The notes beneath the pieces were generated by a model, which made no database searches, was not told where the DNA came from, and worked only from the letters and a program-made list of their open reading frames with translations. From assembly GCA_009885955.1 (NCBI GenBank), contig VFJS01000003.1:1-64000 (forward strand): a stretch of DNA of 64,000 bases. The letters are read 5' to 3'. The DNA is from Spirochaetia bacterium. Its GTDB lineage: Bacteria; Spirochaetota; UBA4802; UBA5550. This document shows positions 25,671 through 32,323 of this stretch, piece by piece; within the stretch, counting starts at the first letter, position 1, and every line of letters starts with the position of its first letter. Position numbers and translations under genes: made by a program.

Positions 25671-26697
25671 CGTCAAAGCCTCTCTTTTTATTATTGTTAC
25701 ATTTTTCTGCCTTCATACAGGCGGCCTGTCTTCAAGTAATGGGGAAGCCTCCGGGAGTGAGATGTCTGATGTAATCCCGGAATATATTATAGATGGAGGC
25801 CTGGTTAAAAGAGCGCTTTATTCGGGTTTAGATTTCATGAAAGCAAAATCCGGCGTGGAGCATGTAGCCAGGTCTGGAATGTTTCTGTTTTACATTCGGA
25901 GGGATGCGGATGGTTTAATTATAGGCGCTGCGGATGTTGATGGGAAGGGAGTTGATTATGAGGCAAAGCTTCCTGTTCAGGTATCTAAAGGCGGGATCAG
26001 GAGATTTTTCCCCATGGAAGGGAGCGCCATGATACTCACCGGCGGCGGCATACTCTTCAGGGCCGGAATGAACGACGGCCTCCTTGATTCAAAGGAGGGG
26101 GTAATAGATGCGGTGAATGCCGGGGGGAGCCTTGTGATAATTGAAAAGTCTGGAAATGAATTTTACCTCAACAATAACGGGGCAAAAACGCCTCTCATGG
26201 TATCGGGCAACCTCGCTATTACAGGCAGTCCGGCAGGCCGCCTTATATCGGTGACAAACGGAAAGGATGTGGAGATATTTGACCTGGGGAGCATGAAGTC
26301 CCTGTACCAGTATTCTGTTGACGGGACCTATGCCCTTCCGGTGAAATATAACCTGGAAATTTCGTCATGCGATGAACCCCGGGAATATGACAGGGGCGGC
26401 CGCCTGGATGTCATTTTTTACAAGGTGTTCATAGACGGCGCCGAAAGAGGCAGGACTGAAACAGGGCCAGGCGGCCTATGCAGGATATTCAGGGATATGG
26501 CTGAACCCGACGCTTACCATCTGGTGCGCCTTGAGAGGTGGTCTCTGGATGATAAAAAGGGGAAATATGTCAGGGAAAACAACCTCAACCAGCCGGATAT
26601 ATTCCGGCTCCACATCCCGGGAAACAGGATAGTAAGATTAGATTTAACATACGACGGCAGGGGCTATCATATCTCCAGGTCGGCACAGAGAAACTGA
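25645..26697 (+). CDS. Hypothetical exported protein
   Basis: Family not recognised. The frame opens with a TTG at 25645 inside the decarboxylase end; a second TTG at 25657 is also possible. It has a signal-like segment (ASLFIIVTFFCLHTGGLSSS) and then about 310 residues of mostly beta structure with short repeats (GMFLFYIRRDADGLIIGAADVDGKG, GGGILFRAGMNDG, GGSLVIIEKSG). This pattern suggests a beta-propeller or beta-sandwich periplasmic protein. It is translationally coupled to the decarboxylase and closed by the terminator at 26775. Confidence 0.6.
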   Translation: MKSVLKRYNVKASLFIIVTFFCLHTGGLSSSNGEASGSEMSDVIPEYIIDGGLVKRALYSGLDFMKAKSGVEHVARSGMFLFYIRRDADGLIIGAADVDGKGVDYEAKLPVQVSKGGIRRFFPMEGSAMILTGGGILFRAGMNDGLLDSKEGVIDAVNAGGSLVIIEKSGNEFYLNNNGAKTPLMVSGNLAITGSPAGRLISVTNGKDVEIFDLGSMKSLYQYSVDGTYALPVKYNLEISSCDEPREYDRGGRLDVIFYKVFIDGAERGRTETGPGGLCRIFRDMAEPDAYHLVRLERWSLDDKKGKYVRENNLNQPDIFRLHIPGNRIVRLDLTYDGRGYHISRSAQRN

Positions 26698-26774
26698 AAT
26701 TTTTTTCAGACTGACTGTCCGGCGCAGGTCATCGCCAGTTTAATACTGCGGCAGGGATACTATATGATATGCGG

Positions 26775-26826
26775 AAAACAGGGCAGCATCTCCTGGAATT
26801 CATCCGGGAGGCATTGCCCTGTTTTT
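26775..26826. terminator. Bidirectional rho-independent terminator
   Basis: AAAACAGGGCA (26775-26785) pairs with TGCCCTGTTTT (26815-26825), with an inner CTCC/GGAG stem in between. A T-run ends the right side, and the A-run on the left gives a T-run on the other strand. It sits between the convergent genes ending at 26697 and 26861 and can serve both. Confidence 0.85.
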
Positions 26827-26860
26827 GCGGAAAGGGGTGATATCAGAATAGTACAGGTTA

Positions 26861-27751
26861 CTATTTCTTGTTGTTATCGGTAATCCTCTCGCTCTTCTTT
26901 TCATCCTGCTCTACTATCTCCTGGAGCTGTTTGAAGTGGGGAGAATCCTGGCCATATTTCAGTTCCACGGCCTGCAGCATACTTCTGTTCTTTTTGTTCC
27001 TGTACTGCATAATTTCATCTTCAGTTGCATGCTTGTACTTGGTAAGGACTGCTTCCATGTAGCCGTAGCAGCTTGCCAGATACTTGTATGCCCATTCGTC
27101 TTTTTTACTAATTTCATTAAGATTCAGGTACCTTTCAAGAATGGGAATGCATGGCTTAAAGTTGTTCAGGTCGTAGTTTGTTGATACATACACCTGGTAG
27201 AGCCTGGACTGGAAGCTTACAAATTGCGTGTTTCTTCTCATGTCAACTGACTGTATCTCATCCAGAAAATTTATGGACTTGGTAAAATAGGTGACGGCCT
27301 TCATTTTTGCTTCCTGCTTTTTCTTTGCAATGTACCGCTGTTCCTGATTTTTTCTGTCAGTTTCCTGCCAGTACCATCTTTCATTCAGGTTCTTTTTCGA
27401 TTTGTTCTGGAGCTGGAACCTGGAAATCTCGTTTTCCATGTCTTCAAGGATGTCCTTCCCTGTTGAATATTCGTCCTGGGCAAGCTTGAAGAGGTTTTTT
27501 GAAAAATCTTCATTCAGCTTTTCAAGTTCGTTGATGGCCTTCACGTAGGGATGAAAGTCCTTTGTCCTCCACCCGGTGCTGTCGGCATCGATTTTTTTAT
27601 CATCCTTTTTAACAGCATCCTTTGTCGCGGTTTCTTTTACTGCCTCTTTTTTTTCAGCAACCTGGGCTGAAGCATCAATGCAGAAGAAGAGCGCCAGAAC
27701 CATTGCCGAGGCGGTTAATAATAATTTTATTGTTTTATTGAATTTTTTCAT
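26861..27751 (-). CDS. Exported all-helical protein, possibly FcpA-like
   Basis: 296 aa with a signal peptide (LLLTASAMVLALFFCIDASAQ), a low-complexity Lys/Ala/Asp linker (30-58), and then only predicted helices. A notable conserved-looking block is LNERWYWQETDRKNQEQRYI, followed by a TPR-like part (FKPCIPILERYLNLNEIS, WAYKYLASCYGYMEAVL). Length, export and helical layout remind me of FcpA, the flagellar-coiling sheath protein of Leptospira, but I cannot check this and give it only moderate weight. No flagellar gene is nearby. Expected location: periplasm. Confidence 0.55.
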   Translation of the reverse strand: MKKFNKTIKLLLTASAMVLALFFCIDASAQVAEKKEAVKETATKDAVKKDDKKIDADSTGWRTKDFHPYVKAINELEKLNEDFSKNLFKLAQDEYSTGKDILEDMENEISRFQLQNKSKKNLNERWYWQETDRKNQEQRYIAKKKQEAKMKAVTYFTKSINFLDEIQSVDMRRNTQFVSFQSRLYQVYVSTNYDLNNFKPCIPILERYLNLNEISKKDEWAYKYLASCYGYMEAVLTKYKHATEDEIMQYRNKKNRSMLQAVELKYGQDSPHFKQLQEIVEQDEKKSERITDNNKK

Positions 27752-28011
27752 TCTAAAACCCCTTTTCCTTGTGTTATCAGGCGTTTTTTGTGCCAGGCTT
27801 TGAAATATAATATTCAGGCCCGGGAGAAAGCCTTAATCTTATTAAAAAGGATCGGCATTAATAGTGAAAAAATTTATTCAAAAATTGTCAATATTAAATA
27901 ATTCAGGCCGCAGGCTGAAAATTTATTATTTTAAATTTCTTGACATCCCCTCTTCATTTTTCTTGAATATGCTCATGATTATACAAAATAGTGTACAGTT
28001 TTATTGGAATT

Positions 28012-28827
28012 ATGGGATTTAAGCCTAAAAAAGTGGAAAAACCAGAGGAGAAGTTCTGCCCTTACTGCGACCGGAGGGGCATTGTCTACAATCCCGGTTT
28101 TGAGCTCATGATTGAAAGGCCCCTTCTCCCGTGCCCTAAATGCGTTGAGCCCAAATGCACATGCGATAAAAAGAGCCCTTATTATATTAATTCCGGAAGG
28201 GAAATCATTGACTGCACCTGCCGCGAGGTGAGGATTAAGATAGATAAGATTATAGGAATATACGACCGGTGCGGCGTGGACAGGAAATTCCGGTGGAAAC
28301 ATTTCGGCGATTACGAAGCAGTGGACAAAAAGGCGAATGACGCTAAAAATGCCGCCTATGACATAGTATCGAATTTTCCAAACATACGAAAGGGGATTTT
28401 TTTCTGGGGCAATCCAGGCACGGGAAAGACGCTCCTCTCCTGCATCATACTGACCGAGCTCATCGTACGCCATGCAATCGAAGGCCGGTTCATAAAGATA
28501 TCCAGAACATTTTTTTCCAGGCTCAAGGCAACATTTATAGAAGGTTCTGCGACGTACGGGCAGACCAGCAGGATAGAAAAGGACCTGGCCGAGGCTGATT
28601 TTCTCGTCATTGACGATTTCGGCGTACAGAGGGACTCGGCATGGGAGCAGGAAACACTCTACAACCTCATTGATGCCAGGTATGAGGCGGAGAAGTTTAC
28701 CATCATCACATCGAACAGCAACCCTGCCAGCTTCAAGGAACTCTCTGAAGGGAGGATCCTCTCCCGCATAAAAGAGATGTGCCGGTTAATGGAGCTCAGC
28801 GGAAAGGACTACAGGGAGGGCCTCTGA
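28012..28827 (+). CDS. DnaC/IstB-like AAA+ ATPase with N-terminal Cys cluster
   Basis: 271 aa from the ATG at 28012; a GTG at 27991 would add seven residues. The N-terminal 75 residues hold four Cys pairs (CPYC, CPKC, CTCD, CTCRE), a likely zinc-binding module that also appears in DnaC-family loaders. The AAA+ core has Walker A GNPGTGKT, Walker B FLVIDDFG, sensor I TSNSNP, and the arginine finger region SRIKEMC. It resembles a helicase loader. No transposase is adjacent, so it is not an IS accessory gene. It is first in a tight run with folK and panB. Confidence 0.82.
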   Translation: MGFKPKKVEKPEEKFCPYCDRRGIVYNPGFELMIERPLLPCPKCVEPKCTCDKKSPYYINSGREIIDCTCREVRIKIDKIIGIYDRCGVDRKFRWKHFGDYEAVDKKANDAKNAAYDIVSNFPNIRKGIFFWGNPGTGKTLLSCIILTELIVRHAIEGRFIKISRTFFSRLKATFIEGSATYGQTSRIEKDLAEADFLVIDDFGVQRDSAWEQETLYNLIDARYEAEKFTIITSNSNPASFKELSEGRILSRIKEMCRLMELSGKDYREGL

Positions 28828-29297
28828 CGGCCAGGGTTTATATAGGCATCGGATCGAATCTTGGAGAACGGGAGGCCAACCTCGCTGAGGCTGTTAAGCG
28901 CATGGCAGCCGATCCATCAATCAAGGTACTGAAAGAGAGTTCGGTGAATGAAACCGAGCCGGTGGATTTTCAGGCTCAGCCCGATTTTTTAAACCAGGTT
29001 GTCCTCATGGAAACCGCCTGCACCCCTGAGGAGCTCCTTGAAAAATTGAAGTCCATCGAGTCAGATATGGGCCGGACTGAAACATTCAGCAAGGGGCCCA
29101 GGATAATCGACCTGGACATTTTATTATACGGCAAAACAGTAATTGACAGCGACAGCCTGAAAATCCCGCACCAGGGGATTTTCGGCCGGGATTTCATATA
29201 CGAGCATCTTATGGAGATTGATCCTGATATCATCGAGCCCCTGAGCGGGCAGAAGCTTAAGGAGGTTTTCCCGAAATGGAGGAGATTGCAAAGCTGA
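28779..29297 (+). CDS. folK: Hydroxymethyl-dihydropteridine diphosphokinase (FolK)
   Basis: Transfers pyrophosphate from ATP to the pterin in folate synthesis. Signatures: VYIGIGSNLGEREANL, NETEPVDFQAQPDFLNQVV, and GPRIIDLDILLYG with the metal-binding DLD. The start is uncertain. A GTG at 28779 gives 172 aa and a 49-base overlap with the upstream ATPase gene. A CTG at 28824, overlapping that gene's TGA as CTGA and with GGGAGGG just upstream, would start exactly at the family's usual N-terminus. It overlaps panB by 22 bases. Confidence 0.92.
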   Translation: MPVNGAQRKGLQGGPLTARVYIGIGSNLGEREANLAEAVKRMAADPSIKVLKESSVNETEPVDFQAQPDFLNQVVLMETACTPEELLEKLKSIESDMGRTETFSKGPRIIDLDILLYGKTVIDSDSLKIPHQGIFGRDFIYEHLMEIDPDIIEPLSGQKLKEVFPKWRRLQS

Positions 29298-30061
29298 AGA
29301 GGTTCATGGCCGCCAGGCCTGAGGAGAGGAGGCTCTCGGTGGTCACCTGCTATGACCATGCCATGGCCGGGGTCATAGAGACAACCGGCATTGACGCAAT
29401 CCTCGTGGGGGATTCCCTGGGAATGGCATTCGCCGGGTACCGGGACACCTCGCCGGTAACCGTTGACCAGATGATTTACCATGCCGGGGTCGTGCGGCGC
29501 GGCGCCCCGTCCAAGCTCGTTATTGTGGATCTCCCCTTCATGAGCTACCATGTATCGCTGGAAGACGCGTTGAGGAACGGGGGGAGAATAATAAAGGAGA
29601 GCGACGCCGATGGGCTCATGCTTGAAGGAGGGTCTGCATACCGCAATGTGATCGAAGGCCTTGTCAGGGCATCAATGCCGGTCATGGGGCATGTGGGTGC
29701 GGCGCCCTTGTATCTCAAAAAGCAGGTCTCCACCGGAACACCTGATGAGCTTAACAGGTACAGGAGGATTATCATTGAATCGGCCAGGATTCTCGAGGAG
29801 TCCGGGGTCTTCGCAATGATACTCTCCATGGTGCCTGAAGATATTGCCCGGGAGATTACCGAATCGGTCTCAGTGCCTACAATAGGCATTGCTTCGGGCA
29901 GGTTCTGCACCGGCCAGATACTTGCGATTAACGACATCCTCGGGATCTCTGACGGCCCCTATGTTAAGCGTTCCAGAAAATATGCCGACCTCAGGGAAAT
30001 ATCGAAAGAGGCTTTGAGCAGCTATGACAGGGAAGTGAAGGGGGGGAAGTTTCCGGTATGA
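29276..30061 (+). CDS. panB: 3-methyl-2-oxobutanoate hydroxymethyltransferase
   Basis: First committed step of pantothenate synthesis (ketopantoate formation). 261 aa, usual length. Motifs: VVTCYDHAMAGVIETTGIDAILVGDSLGM, the metal-binding Asp in VGDS and later D/E, MLEGGSAYRNVI, PVMGHVGAAPLY, and PTIGIASGRFCTGQILAINDILG. It follows folK with overlap, so DnaC-like, folK and panB form one operon. With the PanP-like decarboxylase upstream, both halves of the pantothenate precursor supply are present in 6 kb. Confidence 0.95.
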   Translation: MEEIAKLKRFMAARPEERRLSVVTCYDHAMAGVIETTGIDAILVGDSLGMAFAGYRDTSPVTVDQMIYHAGVVRRGAPSKLVIVDLPFMSYHVSLEDALRNGGRIIKESDADGLMLEGGSAYRNVIEGLVRASMPVMGHVGAAPLYLKKQVSTGTPDELNRYRRIIIESARILEESGVFAMILSMVPEDIAREITESVSVPTIGIASGRFCTGQILAINDILGISDGPYVKRSRKYADLREISKEALSSYDREVKGGKFPV

Positions 30062-30094
30062 TATGAATGAATTTCCCCGCCCTTCAGGCCCGCG

Positions 30095-30745
30095 TTAATA
30101 TTGAGCTTTAATTTCAGCTTCCACTAATTTAATCAGTTGATTTAAACCGAAACTGGGGAGCGGTTTCCCGTTTACAAAGAATTCCGGCGTTTTTTTCGCG
30201 CCAAGTGTTTTAAAATCTGTAATGTCCTGTTTGATAATTTTCTGGATTTCAGGGTCTTCCATGTCCCTGGCGAGTTTTTCCAGGTTGAGGCCTGCCATGG
30301 GAAGGAATTTCCATACCAGTTTGGGCTGGGGGTCGTGATGGCTGGCCCATTGGGATTGAGTTTTGAACATGACCTCAAGAGTTTCCCAGTACTTCCCCTG
30401 CTTTCTCGCTGCCTCAAGGATTTTCACAAAATAGTCGGCGTTATCATGAAGGGGGGCATACCGGATAACGAGCTTTATCCTGCCCGGATGGGCTTTCAGG
30501 AGATCCTTGACATAGGGATGAATGGCGCTGCAGGTTTCACAGGCAGGGTCAAGAAATTCAACAATGTACACCTTTGCGTCATCACTGCCGAGTACCGGTG
30601 AATACGGCCGCACGAAGGTCGCAGCGTTCTCACTGGCCATGAAAGCGATTTTCTTCACCCGGCGGCCTTCATAGAAATAATCGCCAAGTGCAAAGGCTAC
30701 AACAAGAATGATGCCGGATACAAAAACGATATGGTGCTTTTTCAT
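30095..30745 (-). CDS. DsbA-like thiol-disulfide protein, membrane anchored
   Basis: The start at 30745 is set by AAGGAGG about seven bases upstream and by its ATGA overlap with dsbB. 216 aa with one N-terminal hydrophobic segment (IVFVSGIILVVAFALGDY), which anchors it facing the periplasm. The thioredoxin-fold domain has the CxxC CETC in EFLDPACETCSAIHPYV and the cis-Pro loop KKTPEFFVNG. Together with the DsbB-like protein it forms an oxidising disulfide pair (BdbD/BdbC style), useful for a cell with many exported Cys proteins and cytochromes. Confidence 0.9.
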   Translation of the reverse strand: MKKHHIVFVSGIILVVAFALGDYFYEGRRVKKIAFMASENAATFVRPYSPVLGSDDAKVYIVEFLDPACETCSAIHPYVKDLLKAHPGRIKLVIRYAPLHDNADYFVKILEAARKQGKYWETLEVMFKTQSQWASHHDPQPKLVWKFLPMAGLNLEKLARDMEDPEIQKIIKQDITDFKTLGAKKTPEFFVNGKPLPSFGLNQLIKLVEAEIKAQY

Positions 30746-31194
30746 TGAGAAAGCCTCCTTTTTAATATGATCAGTAAAAGCGCGATGGCTGAAAATGCCA
30801 TCAGCGAAAGCAGGGGAATTGTTATGAAGCCAAAGATGTCCAGGTTGGCCTCGGTACAGGAGACACCCTGCCCGCAGGGCTGCAGGCCTTTGGGGATGGC
30901 CCCGGAATAGAGAAGGGTATGGTACAGGGCTGTGAGCCATCCGCCTGCTGCCAGGGGGATGGCATACCTGACGATGTTTTTGTCAAAGGGAAATAACCCT
31001 GCCATCAGGATTGCCGCCAGGGGGAACATGAAGATCCTCTGATACCAGCACAGTACGCATGGCGCAAACTGCATGATCTCACTGAAGAACAGGCTGCCCG
31101 CGGTTGAAATGCCGGCTGTCAGCCAGCATAAGAAGAGAATATACCAGTTGAGGTCGGACCTTATGGCTGTGAGGGTCATAGTGATGTTCTCCAA
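30742..31194 (-). CDS. dsbB: DsbB/BdbC-family disulfide oxidoreductase
   Basis: Reoxidises the DsbA-like partner and passes electrons to quinone. 150 aa with four membrane helices. The first active pair is APCVLCWYQRIFMFPLA, and the second pair is in the periplasmic loop LQPCGQGVSC. It lies upstream of the DsbA-like gene, overlapping it by four bases (ATGA). Confidence 0.92.
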   Translation of the reverse strand: MENITMTLTAIRSDLNWYILFLCWLTAGISTAGSLFFSEIMQFAPCVLCWYQRIFMFPLAAILMAGLFPFDKNIVRYAIPLAAGGWLTALYHTLLYSGAIPKGLQPCGQGVSCTEANLDIFGFITIPLLSLMAFSAIALLLIILKRRLSQ

Positions 31195-31417
31195 AAAAAA
31201 ATGAATGAATTATAAAAATATTATTTAGTTTAATTTTTTATTTCAAAGAAAAAAATATTAAACTAAAGTCAATAAGTATTTATACGTTGTTGAATAAAAC
31301 TTCATTGCTTCGGCTTTGCTTAAAATAGTGCAGCAGGCGGATGATGACATCCTTGAAAAATTTGCTTAGCCACACAAAAGCCGGAAGCGCCATAAATAAT
31401 AAGTATTGACATAATTT

Positions 31418-31468
31418 TTGTAACTTTTTTCATGGATAGATATACTATGTAGGAGTATATCTATCCAT
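31418..31468 (+). promoter_or_regulatory. Promoter with overlapping 15-bp-arm palindrome
   Basis: TTGTAA (31418-31423), 17 bases, TATACT (31441-31446). The -10 box is inside a perfect inverted repeat whose arms ATGGATAGATATACT (31432-31446) and AGTATATCTATCCAT (31454-31468) flank a 7-base loop. The position suggests a repressor operator, or a hairpin at the 5' end of the mRNA for the outer-membrane gene at 31603. The rest of the 31195-31602 gap is AT-rich and otherwise empty. Confidence 0.6.
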
Positions 31469-31602
31469 ACGGAAATCATAGAATTAAAATTCTTTTACCG
31501 TGATGTTTTGTTTTTTTGGAAATAAGGCTTTTAGCCGGATATATAGATTAGATCTCATTAGAATGAGATCGCAGCAGACAATAAATTTTTCAGGAGAGTA
31601 CT

Positions 31603-32250
31603 ATGAATTTAAGAACAATAATTTTTACCCTGGCCATGGTCCTGTCAGGTTCTGGATTTGTTTTCGCGGACGATGCACAGTTAAAACCAAAAGACAATCC
31701 GCCAGATACCCTTTTCGGGAATAGAGATTATTCCTTCTCCGGTTACGGGGCCCCTTTCTACAAATATTCAAAGGCAGGAGACAAATATGGAAGCTACATG
31801 GGCGCCAGGGGCGGATTCATTATTAACAGCAGTTTTGTAATCGGCGGCGGAGGATACGGCCTGGTATATCCGTCCCGCAGGGATGACATGACTTCTGCTG
31901 TCTATACCGACAATAATAAGAGCGCCCGCATGGGAAACGGCGGGGGCCTCCTTGAATATTATTTCTCCCCGAAAAGGCTTATTAATTTTTCCCTGGGTGC
32001 AATGATCGGCGGCGGCGCCCTGACTTTCCGCGACAACGGCATGAGGTCCGGGAACCGGCAGAACACGCGCCATGATAACTTTTTTTCAGCAGAGCCTGAA
32101 CTGAACATCCATCTCAATGTCACACGGTTTTTCAGAATAGGCGCCGGGGTTTCCTACCGGTATGTGAAGGGGATTGACAGTTATTCATTAACAGACAAAG
32201 ATTTCCGCGGCTTCGCAGGAAATGTCATACTTGCCTTTGGGTGGTTTTGA
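31603..32250 (+). CDS. Predicted outer-membrane beta-barrel protein
   Basis: 215 aa. A signal peptide (IIFTLAMVLSGSGFVFA, cleaved near DDAQ) is followed by glycine- and aromatic-rich strands typical of a small barrel: GSYMGARGGFIINSSFVIGGGGYGL, LLEYYFSPKRLINFSLGAMIGGGALTF, ending AGNVILAFGWF with a terminal Phe. AGGAG lies seven bases before the ATG. Specific function unknown. It is expressed from the palindromic promoter at 31418. Confidence 0.7.
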   Translation: MNLRTIIFTLAMVLSGSGFVFADDAQLKPKDNPPDTLFGNRDYSFSGYGAPFYKYSKAGDKYGSYMGARGGFIINSSFVIGGGGYGLVYPSRRDDMTSAVYTDNNKSARMGNGGGLLEYYFSPKRLINFSLGAMIGGGALTFRDNGMRSGNRQNTRHDNFFSAEPELNIHLNVTRFFRIGAGVSYRYVKGIDSYSLTDKDFRGFAGNVILAFGWF

Positions 32251-32261
32251 TCCGGGGCAGG

Positions 32262-32294
32262 TGTACCGCTGGATTCGGCATATCCAACGGTACA
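32262..32294. terminator. Intergenic hairpin between convergent genes
   Basis: TGTACCGCTGGAT pairs with ATCCAACGGTACA (one mismatch) around a 7-base loop. It sits between the stops of the outer-membrane gene (32250) and the cytochrome gene (32324). There is no T-run, so it may act as an mRNA end-protector or weak terminator only. Confidence 0.45.
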
Positions 32295-32323
32295 GTTGAT
32301 TATTTCAATGAATTAATGAATAT

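Noticed and set aside
28012-28827. IstB-type transposition helper of an IS21 element
   Set aside because: No istA transposase or terminal repeats are nearby. The gene is embedded in a folK-panB operon and has an N-terminal Cys cluster typical of DnaC-like loaders.
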